From contig NZ_CP086610.1 in assembly GCF_020883495.1 (NCBI RefSeq), forward strand, positions 3,907,501-3,971,500: 64,000 nucleotides of DNA. The letters are read 5' to 3'. Source of the stretch: Shinella zoogloeoides. Its GTDB lineage: Bacteria > Pseudomonadota > Alphaproteobacteria > Rhizobiales > Rhizobiaceae. Positions 16,381 to 26,094 of the stretch are shown piece after piece. The notes under the pieces are model-generated. The model was not told the DNA's origin. It ran no database searches and saw nothing but the letters and a program-made list of their open reading frames with translations. Numbering within the stretch: position 1 is the stretch's first letter; every line of letters begins with the position of its first letter. A program made the position numbers and the translations under genes.

Positions 16381-16865
16381 GTATTGGTCCTTCCTGTTCT
16401 GAATCGGCTTTGTCTTGCCGGCGGCGCGCTCGCGCTCGCGGCGGGCTTCAACCCGGTGCGTGGCAGCCGGTCGATTGATTATCGCAGCGCCTTTGGACAA
16501 GGTCTTGGATTGGCGGGCACCAGACTTGTCCTGGAATGCGGTTCGGCCGTTTTTCTTTCGCTACGACCAGCGCCGACGCGCCCGTTCCCGGCTTCCCTCC
16601 AGTCCAAATTCCGGGCTTTTCCGCGGCCCTTTCGACGACTCGCCTTCGTTGAGCCCAGCGCCGCTGGCGCATGAAACCCAAGGAAATGAAGGGTTTTCGA
16701 CGTGTCGGAACGACCACAGGCCGGTGAAAACGACACCTGTTCCCGTCAGGTCAAGTTCTGTTCCCGTGGCCCCAAGACGGCCCCCGGTCCCGATGCCATG
16801 GCTGATCGCATGTACCACTAATGACTCGTCATGCGCCTTCCGCCTGTCGAGACGGAGAAGAATAT
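16381..16865. promoter_or_regulatory. Divergent intergenic region upstream of the autotransporter
   Basis: These 485 bp lie between two divergent gene sets and hold no convincing gene. CTGTTCCCGT occurs twice in direct orientation (16737-16746 and 16758-16767), 21 bp apart (two helical turns), about 100 bp before the autotransporter start; this could be a regulator site. A short hairpin (GCGCC-GCT-GGCGC, 16658-16670) is also present. Confidence 0.35.
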
Positions 16866-19800
16866 ATGCGCATTGGCAAGTCTCGCGGGCCGGTAAAAGC
16901 CCAGATCATTGGTTCGCGGTCTTCCCGTGGCTGGCAGGTATCGACCTCGGTGCTCGCGCTTGCACTGGCCGGCGGTCTGGCAATGCCCATGCCGGCTCAT
17001 GCGGATGACTGGATCGGCACGATCTCCAACGACTGGTACAACGCCGGCAACTGGAGCGCCGGGGTGCCGACGGGCGCCGGTACGACCGTGAACATCAATA
17101 CCATCACGCCCAATCCAACCGTTCTCAACGGCGGCACGGCCTCGGTCGGCAATATCAATATCGGCATCAGCGGCGCCGGGTCGCTGGTGGTTTCCGGCGG
17201 CGGCAAGCTCAACGGGGCCATTGGGCGCGTCGGGGATGTCACCACAGGGACGATGACGGTTACGGGTCCCGGCTCGGAGTGGAACAGCAGCGGGTTCCTC
17301 GGCGTCGGTATGTCCGGCACGGGCGTACTGAACATCTCTCTGCGTGGCTCCGTTAGCGCCGCGTCTGTCTTCCTTGGCAATAGCGCGGGTTCTTCAGGCA
17401 CGGCGACGGTCGATGGCGCGACCTTGACCAGCGCCGGAGACCTTTATGTCGGCTACGGCGGGACCGGGACGCTGAATATCGTGAACGGCGGTGAGGTTAG
17501 CAATGTTCATGGTACGATCGGCGTCGACGCGGGCTCGACTGGCACCGTCACGGTGGACGGCGCAGGCTCCATTTGGACCAACAGCGGTGATCTCACGGTG
17601 GGCGACAGTGGCACCGGTACGCTGAACATTCTGAACGGCGGTGCGGTAAACAGCAATTTCGGGTATATCGGCCGCACTGCTGGCGCCACCGGAACTGTGA
17701 CCGTTCAAGGGGCGGGTTCGTCCTGGACCAACGCCAACTCTCTCGTCGTTGGGATGTTGGGCAGTGGTACTTTGAACATCTTGAACGGAGCTTCTGTCAG
17801 CAATTCCCACTCATCGGTTGGGCTAAGCGGCGGTGGGACTGGCACGGCGTTGGTGGACGGAACGGGTTCAACCTGGACCAACACCGGATTACTGAATGTT
17901 GGTTCGAACGGCACTGGCCTGCTTACGATTTCGAACGGCGGGCATGTCACAAGTGCTGAGGGCAACGTAGGCCTTTTCGGCCAAGGGACGGCGACAGTTT
18001 CGGGGCCAGGATCAGATTGGTCGAACTCCGGTGATCTGACGGTATCCTACTTCGCCGGCACCGGTACGTTGACGGTCTCCAATGGCGGCACGGTCAGCAG
18101 CAATTTCGGATATATTGGCCGTAATGCTGGCAGCACCGGGACTGTGACGGTTGAGGGGGCGGGTTCGTCCTGGGCCAACACCAACTCTCTCGTCGTTGGG
18201 ATGTTGGGCAATGGTACTTTGAACATCTTGAACGGAGCTTCTGTCAGCAATTCCCACTCATCGGTTGGGCTAAGCGGCGGTGGGACTGGCACGGCCTTGG
18301 TGGACGGAACGGGTTCAACCTGGACCAACACCGGGTTACTGAATGTTGGTTCGAACGGCACTGGCCTGCTTACGATTTCGAACGGCGGGCATGTCACAAG
18401 TGCTGAGGGCAACGTAGGCCTTTTCGGCCAAGGGACGGCGACAGTTTCGGGGCCAGGATCAGATTGGTCGAACTCCGGTGATCTGACGGTATCCCACTTC
18501 GCCGGCACCGGTACGTTATCGGTCTCGAACGGCGGCACAGTCAGTAACTATAATGGCTATATCGGTCGCGAACTAGGCGGAACCGGCCTCGTAACGGTTA
18601 ACGGTGCGGGCTCGACTTGGGCGAATGCCAATAACCTGCGTGTCGGGGACAACGGCTCCGGCACACTCACGATCTCGAACGGCGGTACGGTCAGCAATAT
18701 CAATGCAATGTTAGCCGCTCAGGATGACTCTAGCGGGGCAGTGTCAGTCGATGGCATCGGCTCAGCCTGGACGAATAGCGGCTATCTCTCAATCGGCAAC
18801 CGTGGCAACGCCACGTTGGCGATATCGAGCGGCGGCGCGGTCAGCAGCAACGGCGGCGAAATCGCTAGTGGCGCGCTTTCCACCAGTACGGTGACTGTCT
18901 CCGGCTCTGGTTCGACATGGACCAACAGCGACAATCTGATTGTTGGCAATAGTGGCGTGGGTACGCTCAGCATCACCGGCGGCGGCAAGGTCAGCAACTA
19001 TAATGCCGTCCTGGGAGCAGTAGCCTACACCTCCTCCGGCACTGTAAATGTCAACGGTGCGGGCTCGACTTGGACGAATGCCAATAACCTGCGTGTCGGG
19101 GACAACGGCTCCGGCACGCTCACGATCTCGAACGGCGGTACGGTCAGCAATATCAATGCAATGTTAGCCGCTCAGGATGACTCTAGCGGGGCAGTGTCAG
19201 TCGATGGCATCGGCTCAGCCTGGACGAATAGCGGCTATCTCTCAATCGGCAACCGTGGCAACGCCACGTTGGCGATATCGAGCGGCGGCGCGGTCAGCAG
19301 CAACGGCGGCGAAATCGCTAGTGGCGCGCTTTCCACCAGTACGGTGACTGTCTCCGGCTCTGGTTCGACATGGACCAACAACGGCGACCTGATAGTTGGC
19401 GATAGCGGTGTGGGTACGCTCAGCATCACCGGCGGCGGCAAGGTCAGCAACTATAGTGCCGTCCTGGGAGCAATAGCGTACACCTCCTCCGGCACGGTAA
19501 ATGTCGACGGCGCGGGCTCGACATGGACCAACAGTGCGGATCTCATCGTCGGCAAAAGCGGCACCGGCACGCTCAACATCACCGGCGGCGGCAAGGTCAG
19601 CGGCGACTCTGGCTACCTTGGTAAGGACGCCACGGGGGCCGGCACGGCAATGGTGCAGGGTGCGGGTTCGGCTTGGACCAGCACGGGTGTTCTCATGGTC
19701 GGCGACTACGGCTCCGGCGGGCTGACCATTCTGAACGGCGGTGCAGTCTCCAATACGCTTGGTGTGATCGGCAACCAGACAGGCTCCAATGGCACGGTGC

Positions 19801-22800
19801 TGGTCGATGGTGCGGGCTCAACCTGGACCAACTCCGCTTCGTTGTTTGTCGGCGCGACTGGAACCGGTTCGTTGACCGTCTCGAACGGCGCCGATGTCAC
19901 CAATACAGTCGGCTATATTGGCGGCGGCGCTGCCGCGTCGGGAACGGTAACTGTCACCGGCGCCGGTTCGACGTGGACAAACAGCGGCAACCTTTTAGTT
20001 GGTTCTTTCGGCGGCGGCACGCTGACCATTTCGAATGGCGGCACCGTCTCGAGCCAGGTCGCATCTATCGGCAGTTCCGCTGGTTCGGTCGGCGCCGCGA
20101 CGGTCACTGGCGCAGGCTCGACCTTGAACACCAGCAGCTCGCTCTATGTGGGCGCAGACGGCGACGGAACGCTGACAATCGCCAATGGCGGCACAGTGAA
20201 CGCCCTCGGCGGCGTGGGAATTACCGGGGATGCGGCGTCCAAGGGTACGCTGAACATCGGCGGCGCAGAGGGCGCGGCTGCGGCCGCGGCCGGCATCCTC
20301 AATACGACGGGCGTGCAGTTCGGCGCGGGCACCGGCAAGCTCAACTTCAACCACACCAACGCCAACTATCTGTTCAGCGCGGATATAATGGGCGCAGGCG
20401 CGATCAATCAGGTCGCCGGCACGACGGTCCTGACCGGCAATTCGTCGACCTTCACCGGCACGACCGGCGTTTCAGGCGGACGTCTGATGGTGAACGGCAT
20501 GCTGGGCGGCACAACCTCGGTGACGTCGGGCGGTGCGCTCGGCGGCTCGGGAACGTTGACCGGTCCGGTGTCGGTTGCGAGCGGCGGCGCGCTGCTGGGC
20601 GTCCAGGGTCAGACTCTGGGCCTTGGTTCTCTGGCTCTGAGCTCCGGCTCCAACGTCAACGTCGCGCTGGGGGCTCCGGGCGGCGCCGGCCTGTTCAACG
20701 TCGCCGGCAACCTGACGCTCGACGGCACGCTCAATGTCAGTAATGCGGGCGGCTTTGGCGCCGGTGTCTATCGGATCTTCGACTATGGCGGCGCGCTGAC
20801 CGATAACGGCATGGCCGTCGGCTCGGTGCCGCTTGGCACAGCCGGGACATTGCAGACCGCGGTGGCCAATCAGGTCAACCTACTGGTTTCCGGCACGACG
20901 CTCGATACGCAGTTCTGGAACGGCACGACGACCACGGCCGACGGCACGATCCATGGCGGCTCGGGCGTATGGTCCGCCGGACCGGCCACCAACTGGACCG
21001 ATGTGAACGGTTCGACGGCCTCCGCCTGGACCGGTAACTTCGCGGTCTTCCAGAACAATCCGGGCGTCGTCACGGTCGACACCTCGGCCGGCGCGGTCTC
21101 CACGACCGGCATGCAGTTCATGGGCCAGAACTGGTCGGTGGCGGGCGGTCCGGTCACGCTCAACGGCGCGGGCGGTGCGACCACCATCCGCGTCGGCGAC
21201 GGCACAGCGGCGGGCAGTTCCGACTACGCCGTGATCAGCTCCGAACTCACGGGCGCGAGCCGTCTCGTGAAGGACGATCTGGGCCTGCTCGTCCTGACCG
21301 GCGCCAACACCTATACCGGCGGCACGACGGTCAACGCGGGAACGCTGCAGATCGGCGCCAATGGAACGTCCGGCTCGATCCAGGGCGACATCATCAACAA
21401 CAGCAGGCTGTTCTTCGCCCGTAGCGATGCCTGGACCCTCGGCGGCGCGATTTCAGGCTCGGGCTTGATCAGCCAGTCGAGCGGCCTGACGGTTCTCACC
21501 GGCAACAGCGGCGCCTTTGCGGGCTCGACCCAGGTACACGGCGGCACGTTGCAGGTCGATGGCACGCTAGGCGGTACGACCCTCATACAGAATGGCGGCT
21601 CACTGGCCGGTTCGGGCACATTGTCCGGCGCCGTGACCGTTGCCAACGGCGGCACCCTGCTCGGCGCTCAGGGGCAGACCTTGAGCATGGGCTCGCTGGC
21701 TCTGTCGGGCGCTTCGAACGTCAATGTGGTGCTCGGCGCTCCGGGCGGCGCGGGCCTGTTCAACGTCGCCGGTAACCTGACCCTCGACGGCACGCTCAAC
21801 GTCTCCGACGCGGGCGGGTTTGGCGTCGGCGTCTATCGCCTCTTCGACTATGGCGGCGCGCTGACCAATAACGGCCTCGACGTCGGCTTGATGCCGACCG
21901 GTACGACCGGCCTGGTGCAGACGTCGGTGGCCAACAAGGTCAATCTCGTCGTCAACGGCACCGGCGCCGGATCAGTCCAGTTCTGGAACGGCACGACCAC
22001 GACGGCCGATGGCACGATCCATGGCGGTGCTGGCACCTGGACGGCGGGACCGACCACCAACTGGACCGACGCGGCCGGTGCACAGGCCAATGCCTGGGGC
22101 GGCAACTTCGCTGTCTTCCAGAGCAATCCTGACACGGTGACGGTCGATGGTTCGGCTGGCGCGGTCATGGCGACCGGCATGCAGTTCATCGGTCAGGGCT
22201 GGACGGTCTCGGGTGCTCCGATCACGCTGAACGGGGCGAATGGCTCGACCACGATCCGCGTCGGCGACGGTACGGCGGCAGGCGCCACCGACATGGCCGT
22301 GATCCGTTCGGAGTTGACCGGCGCAAGCCGTCTGGTGAAGGACGATCTGGGCACGCTGATCCTGGCGGGCGCCAACAGCTATACCGGCGGCACGGCGATC
22401 AACGCCGGTACGTTGCAGATCGGCGATGGCGGCACGACTGGCTCGATCCTGGGCAACGTCGCCAACAACGGCAAGCTCGCCTTCAACCGTAGCGACGCCA
22501 CCACCTTCGACGGCGTGATCTCCGGTGCGGGCTCTGTCGATATCCGCAGCGGCGCCGTCACCTTCACGGCCGACAACGGCTATGCCGGGCCGACGACCAT
22601 CTTCAACGCGGAACTGCGGCTGGGCAATGGCGGCACGACCGGCTCGGTCGTGGGCAATATCACTAACAACGGCAAGCTCAGCTTCAACCGCTCGAATGAG
22701 TTGATCTATGGCGGTGTGATCTCCGGCAATGGCGACATCGACCACCTGACGGGCCGCACCGTCCTGACCGGAAACTCCAGCGCGTTCACCGGCACGACCG

Positions 22801-24377
22801 ATGTGATCGGCGGCCAGCTCGTGGTCAACGGCTCGCTCGGCGGCTCGCTCTCCGTCCTAAGCGGCGGCACGCTGGGCGGTTCGGGTACGGTCGGCAATCT
22901 GCTGGTCGCCGGCACCGTGGCCCCCGGCAATTCCATCGGCACCCTCCACGTCAACGGCAATATCGGCTTTGCGGCCGGTTCGATCTATCAAGTCGAAGCC
23001 AATGCGGCGGGCCAGGCCGACAAGATCGTCGCCTCCGGTACGGCCACCCTCAATGGCGGCACAGTGCAGGTTCTGGCGGGCACGGGCATCTATGCCCCCG
23101 CCACAGCGTACACGATCTTGTCGGCCACGGGCGGCGTCACCGGCACGTTCACCGCCGGCGTAACCTCGAACCTGGCCTTCCTCGATCCGTCGCTGACCTA
23201 TGACGCGAACAACGTCTATCTGACGCTGACGCGCAACAATATCGACTTCGCCGGGGTCGGCCTCACGCCGAACCAGATCGCGGCGGGCGGCGGCGCCGAA
23301 AGCCTCGGCTTCGGCAACCCGATCTACAATGCCGTGCTCAACCTCTCCGATACGCAGGCCCAATACGCCTTCGATCAGCTCTCGGGCGAAATCCACGCTT
23401 CGGCGCGAACCGCCCTGATCGAAGACAGCCGTTTCGTACGCAATGCCGTCAATGACCGGCTGCGCGCCGCCTTTGATGGCGTCGGCGCTTCGGGCGGCAA
23501 CGTCGTCACCTATGAGAATGGCAAGCCGCGCACCGCTGCTGCCAATACCGACGGCGGGGCCTTCTGGGGCCAGGGCTTCGGTTCATGGGGCCATACCAAC
23601 AGCGACGGAAACGCAGCGCGGCTCGAACGTTCGACCGGCGGTTTCCTGATGGGGGCGGACGCTCCGGTGTTCGATACCTGGCGCTTCGGCGCGGTCGCCG
23701 GCTACAGCTACACCGACTTCAACGTGAAGGATCGCCATTCCTCGGGTTCGGCCGACAACTTCCACCTCGGTCTCTACGGCGGCAACCAGTGGGGCGATCT
23801 CGCCTTCCGGTCGGGTCTTGCCTATACGTGGCATGACATCCACACGGCGCGCACCATCGCCTTCCCGGGCTTCTCCGACAGCACGAAGGGCGGTTACAGC
23901 GCCGGCACGTTCCAGGCGTTCGGCGAGCTGGGCTACAAGGTTCAGGCTGGCGCGGTTCAGTTCGAGCCCTTCGCCAATCTCGCTTATGTGAGCCTCAACA
24001 CCAGCGGCTTCCGCGAGACCGGCGGCGCTGCTGCGCTCACCGGCGCCAGCGCCACCACGAACGCCACCTTCACCACGCTTGGCCTGCGCGCTTCGACCAG
24101 TTTCGATCTGGGCGGGGCCACCGCGACGGCCAAGGGCATGGTCGGCTGGCGTCACGCCTTCGGCGACACCACGCCGCAGGCCGGCATGGCGTTCGCTTCG
24201 GGCGGCGACACCTTCTCGATCGGAGGCGTACCGATCGCCCGCAACGCCGCCGTCTTTGAAACCGGCCTCGACATCGCCCTGTCGCCGACCGCCACCGTCG
24301 GCGTCACCTATGGCGGCCAGTTCGGGTCGGGCGTCTCCGATCAGTCGATCAAAGCCAACTTCAACGTGAAGTTCTGA
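16866..24377 (+). CDS. Giant repeat-containing autotransporter (type Va secretion)
   Basis: A 2,503-residue protein from ATG 16866 (GGAGAAG box; 15 codons shorter than the maximal frame). A long signal peptide ends at about residue 46 (MPMPAHA). Residues about 130-1115 hold roughly 20 copies of the T5SS/PEP-CTERM-associated repeat (core GAGSTWTNSG.LxVG..GTGTLTISNGG). Residues about 1180-2100 hold autotransporter-associated beta-strand repeats (LTGANTYTGGT, NAGTLQIG) in two large duplicated modules. The C-terminal 270 residues form the beta-barrel, from GGAFWGQGFGSWG to a terminal Phe (NVKF). Likely a surface adhesin. The globin gene follows after 9 bp. Confidence 0.9.
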   Translation: MRIGKSRGPVKAQIIGSRSSRGWQVSTSVLALALAGGLAMPMPAHADDWIGTISNDWYNAGNWSAGVPTGAGTTVNINTITPNPTVLNGGTASVGNINIGISGAGSLVVSGGGKLNGAIGRVGDVTTGTMTVTGPGSEWNSSGFLGVGMSGTGVLNISLRGSVSAASVFLGNSAGSSGTATVDGATLTSAGDLYVGYGGTGTLNIVNGGEVSNVHGTIGVDAGSTGTVTVDGAGSIWTNSGDLTVGDSGTGTLNILNGGAVNSNFGYIGRTAGATGTVTVQGAGSSWTNANSLVVGMLGSGTLNILNGASVSNSHSSVGLSGGGTGTALVDGTGSTWTNTGLLNVGSNGTGLLTISNGGHVTSAEGNVGLFGQGTATVSGPGSDWSNSGDLTVSYFAGTGTLTVSNGGTVSSNFGYIGRNAGSTGTVTVEGAGSSWANTNSLVVGMLGNGTLNILNGASVSNSHSSVGLSGGGTGTALVDGTGSTWTNTGLLNVGSNGTGLLTISNGGHVTSAEGNVGLFGQGTATVSGPGSDWSNSGDLTVSHFAGTGTLSVSNGGTVSNYNGYIGRELGGTGLVTVNGAGSTWANANNLRVGDNGSGTLTISNGGTVSNINAMLAAQDDSSGAVSVDGIGSAWTNSGYLSIGNRGNATLAISSGGAVSSNGGEIASGALSTSTVTVSGSGSTWTNSDNLIVGNSGVGTLSITGGGKVSNYNAVLGAVAYTSSGTVNVNGAGSTWTNANNLRVGDNGSGTLTISNGGTVSNINAMLAAQDDSSGAVSVDGIGSAWTNSGYLSIGNRGNATLAISSGGAVSSNGGEIASGALSTSTVTVSGSGSTWTNNGDLIVGDSGVGTLSITGGGKVSNYSAVLGAIAYTSSGTVNVDGAGSTWTNSADLIVGKSGTGTLNITGGGKVSGDSGYLGKDATGAGTAMVQGAGSAWTSTGVLMVGDYGSGGLTILNGGAVSNTLGVIGNQTGSNGTVLVDGAGSTWTNSASLFVGATGTGSLTVSNGADVTNTVGYIGGGAAASGTVTVTGAGSTWTNSGNLLVGSFGGGTLTISNGGTVSSQVASIGSSAGSVGAATVTGAGSTLNTSSSLYVGADGDGTLTIANGGTVNALGGVGITGDAASKGTLNIGGAEGAAAAAAGILNTTGVQFGAGTGKLNFNHTNANYLFSADIMGAGAINQVAGTTVLTGNSSTFTGTTGVSGGRLMVNGMLGGTTSVTSGGALGGSGTLTGPVSVASGGALLGVQGQTLGLGSLALSSGSNVNVALGAPGGAGLFNVAGNLTLDGTLNVSNAGGFGAGVYRIFDYGGALTDNGMAVGSVPLGTAGTLQTAVANQVNLLVSGTTLDTQFWNGTTTTADGTIHGGSGVWSAGPATNWTDVNGSTASAWTGNFAVFQNNPGVVTVDTSAGAVSTTGMQFMGQNWSVAGGPVTLNGAGGATTIRVGDGTAAGSSDYAVISSELTGASRLVKDDLGLLVLTGANTYTGGTTVNAGTLQIGANGTSGSIQGDIINNSRLFFARSDAWTLGGAISGSGLISQSSGLTVLTGNSGAFAGSTQVHGGTLQVDGTLGGTTLIQNGGSLAGSGTLSGAVTVANGGTLLGAQGQTLSMGSLALSGASNVNVVLGAPGGAGLFNVAGNLTLDGTLNVSDAGGFGVGVYRLFDYGGALTNNGLDVGLMPTGTTGLVQTSVANKVNLVVNGTGAGSVQFWNGTTTTADGTIHGGAGTWTAGPTTNWTDAAGAQANAWGGNFAVFQSNPDTVTVDGSAGAVMATGMQFIGQGWTVSGAPITLNGANGSTTIRVGDGTAAGATDMAVIRSELTGASRLVKDDLGTLILAGANSYTGGTAINAGTLQIGDGGTTGSILGNVANNGKLAFNRSDATTFDGVISGAGSVDIRSGAVTFTADNGYAGPTTIFNAELRLGNGGTTGSVVGNITNNGKLSFNRSNELIYGGVISGNGDIDHLTGRTVLTGNSSAFTGTTDVIGGQLVVNGSLGGSLSVLSGGTLGGSGTVGNLLVAGTVAPGNSIGTLHVNGNIGFAAGSIYQVEANAAGQADKIVASGTATLNGGTVQVLAGTGIYAPATAYTILSATGGVTGTFTAGVTSNLAFLDPSLTYDANNVYLTLTRNNIDFAGVGLTPNQIAAGGGAESLGFGNPIYNAVLNLSDTQAQYAFDQLSGEIHASARTALIEDSRFVRNAVNDRLRAAFDGVGASGGNVVTYENGKPRTAAANTDGGAFWGQGFGSWGHTNSDGNAARLERSTGGFLMGADAPVFDTWRFGAVAGYSYTDFNVKDRHSSGSADNFHLGLYGGNQWGDLAFRSGLAYTWHDIHTARTIAFPGFSDSTKGGYSAGTFQAFGELGYKVQAGAVQFEPFANLAYVSLNTSGFRETGGAAALTGASATTNATFTTLGLRASTSFDLGGATATAKGMVGWRHAFGDTTPQAGMAFASGGDTFSIGGVPIARNAAVFETGLDIALSPTATVGVTYGGQFGSGVSDQSIKANFNVKF
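17640..18530 (+). repeat. 447-bp segmental duplication in the autotransporter passenger
   Basis: Positions about 17640-18080 are repeated at about 18087-18530 with an offset of exactly 447 bp (149 codons). From 17734 to about 18070 the two copies are nearly identical at DNA level. Each copy spans three T5SS repeat units. Confidence 0.85.
18600..19450 (+). repeat. 453-bp segmental duplication in the autotransporter passenger
   Basis: Positions about 18600-18995 recur at about 19053-19448 with an offset of 453 bp (151 codons) and almost no changes. As with the neighbouring duplication, one copy equals three repeat units, so a three-unit block was copied twice independently. Confidence 0.85.
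20400..22560 (+). repeat. Two tandem homologous passenger modules of about 360 residues
   Basis: The segment running from LTGNSSTFTGTTGV through GGAGLFNVAGNLTLDGTLNV and QFWNGTTTTADGTIHGG to TYTGGTTVNAGTLQIG recurs about 1,070 bp later, with moderate divergence and small indels. These copies are older than the 447/453-bp duplications. Confidence 0.75.
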
Positions 24378-24386
24378 GGTCGCGCC

Positions 24387-24806
24387 ATGACGGATAAGAT
24401 CGTCTCGCTCGTTCAGAAGAGCTTTCGCAAACTGGTGCCGATCGCCGATCAGGTCGGCACCATGTTCTACGCCCGCTTGTTCGAGACCTACCCCGAAGTG
24501 CGGCCCATGTTCGCTGAGGACATCGCGCCCCAGGCGAAGAAGCTCGTGCAAATGCTCGCCCTCGTCGTGAATGGCCTCCACAGGCTCGACGAAATCATGC
24601 CGGCGGTCGAGCAGCTTGCACGCCGGCATAACGACTATGGCGTCGTCGAGGCTCACTACTGCGCGGTGGGCGAAACCCTGCTCTGGACGCTCCAGCAAGG
24701 CCTGGGCGACGACTTCACGCCCGAGGTCGAAGCCGCCTGGACCGATGCCTACGGCCTCCTCTCCGCCAAGATGATCGCGGCGGCGAAGGAAGGGGCAGTG
24801 GCATGA
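24387..24806 (+). CDS. Single-domain bacterial globin
   Basis: 139 residues with the flavohaemoglobin-type globin fold and no reductase domain. The B-helix tyrosine is in MFYARLF (Y28) and the proximal haem histidine is H81 in RRHNDYGV. The globin region aligns with the haem domain of Hmp-type proteins, including the VVEAHYCAVGETLLWTL helix. Such globins bind O2 or NO. The gene starts 9 bp after the autotransporter stop and its stop overlaps the next start, so it is cotranscribed with an adhesin, an unusual pairing. It may respond to NO or low oxygen during host contact (inference). Confidence 0.85.
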   Translation: MTDKIVSLVQKSFRKLVPIADQVGTMFYARLFETYPEVRPMFAEDIAPQAKKLVQMLALVVNGLHRLDEIMPAVEQLARRHNDYGVVEAHYCAVGETLLWTLQQGLGDDFTPEVEAAWTDAYGLLSAKMIAAAKEGAVA

Positions 24807-25249
24807 TCGGAAAACGACGAGCCAGGACAGGCGGCGGACGTCGCCTCCTTCGGCAATCACTCCTCGGGTCGCACCGAGGGCGTTCGGGAGGGGCCGCGCT
24901 CCTCCCGGCGCTTCTCCTCGCCGCCCCGGCGATGGCCACGACCTTCCAGACGGGCGAGTTTGTGCGGACTGGTCGGGCTTGCGCCTCCGCCGACGATGGT
25001 GCCCGGCTAGTGTCCAACGGTCATTCCGTCTCGGCACCCGGCCACACCTGCCGCGTCGTCTCCCGCACCTCGAGCGGCGGCTACTATCCGATCTTCAACG
25101 AGCGCTGCACCGGCGGAGCGACGGACGATTATCGCATGGACATCCATGTCCGCAGCCCGGAACGGATTTCGATCCATGGCCCAGCCGGCGGGCCCGGCAT
25201 CACCTATCGCCATTGTCCATCGCGCGCCGCAGCGCGCGGTGGGAACTGA
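24803..25249 (+). CDS. Secreted cysteine-containing protein, unknown
   Basis: 148 residues. The ATG at 24803 overlaps the globin stop by 4 nt. An arginine-rich N-terminus of about 30 residues precedes a hydrophobic export segment (ALLPALLLAAPAMA). The mature part has four cysteines (RACASAD, HTCRVVS, NERCTGG, RHCPSR), suggesting two disulphides in a small periplasmic or extracellular domain. No family recognised. Coupling to the globin and the autotransporter makes it part of the same unit. Confidence 0.6.
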   Translation: MIGKRRARTGGGRRLLRQSLLGSHRGRSGGAALLPALLLAAPAMATTFQTGEFVRTGRACASADDGARLVSNGHSVSAPGHTCRVVSRTSSGGYYPIFNERCTGGATDDYRMDIHVRSPERISIHGPAGGPGITYRHCPSRAAARGGN

Positions 25250-25326
25250 ATCAGACGGCCGCTTCGCAGGCGTGCTCCTGCCGCGCTGAATAGCCGCCAA
25301 AAACCAACGAACTGGATATATCGACC

Positions 25327-26094
25327 TTGGATCAGTCCCCCTCATTACCGCTCTTCTACAAAGATCCCGTGCTCCTCCGCTTCGAAGAGCATGGTGACGT
25401 CGGCCTCGCACCGGCGAGCGACTTCAGCTTCGCGCGCGACGCCATCGCCCTGCCACTCTGCATCGGCGAGTTCATGGTGGCGATGCGCCATTATCCCATC
25501 GTCTTCGCCATGGACGACCAGGCCTCTCCAATCGCGCTCGTGGCGATCCGGAAGGAACATAATCTCTTCGTCGAGCGCGACGGGAGCTGGAAAGCGGGCG
25601 GCTATGTGCCCGCCTATGTGCGCCGCTACCCCTTCATCGTCATGGAGACCGAGGACCGGGCGCAGCAATTGCTGACCATCGACCGAAGCAGCGATCGCTT
25701 CGTGTCCTCGGTTGCGGACGCACCCGACGCGCAGCGCCTTTTCGATGCAGTGGGTAATCCGACGACGGCGGCGCAGACGGCGATGGCCTTCTGCCATGCC
25801 TTCCACACCGACTATGCCGAAACCGTCGCCTTCGGTCGGGCGCTCATCGCCGCCAAGGTGCTGGAGCCCTATCACGCCGACTTCCGCCTCCCCGACGGCA
25901 CGCTGCATCAGGTCAACGGCTTCCACGCCATCAACGAGGCCGCGTTCCGGGCGCTCCCCGCCAAGACCGTCGCCGAATGGCACGCCAAAGGCTGGCTGGC
26001 GCTCGTCAGCCTTCACATCGCTTCCTTGCAGAGTTTCCAGAACCTGCTCGACCTCAATGCGCAGCGCGCAAACGAACGGAAGGCGCTCGCATGA
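25327..26094 (+). CDS. SapC family protein
   Basis: 255 residues from TTG 25327. The sequence fits the SapC family (named after the Campylobacter S-layer locus): LPLCIGEFMVAMRHYPIVFA, followed by GGYVPAYVRRYPFIV and a C-terminal HAINEAAFRALPAKTVAEWH stretch. It has no signal peptide. SapC-like proteins occur beside surface-protein genes, but their biochemical role is not established. The stop overlaps the start of the IalB-like gene, so the two are coupled. Confidence 0.85.
   Translation: MDQSPSLPLFYKDPVLLRFEEHGDVGLAPASDFSFARDAIALPLCIGEFMVAMRHYPIVFAMDDQASPIALVAIRKEHNLFVERDGSWKAGGYVPAYVRRYPFIVMETEDRAQQLLTIDRSSDRFVSSVADAPDAQRLFDAVGNPTTAAQTAMAFCHAFHTDYAETVAFGRALIAAKVLEPYHADFRLPDGTLHQVNGFHAINEAAFRALPAKTVAEWHAKGWLALVSLHIASLQSFQNLLDLNAQRANERKALA

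Noticed and set aside
23583..25037. 484-codon minus-strand frame under the autotransporter end and globin
   Set aside because: Antisense shadow of two well-supported genes.
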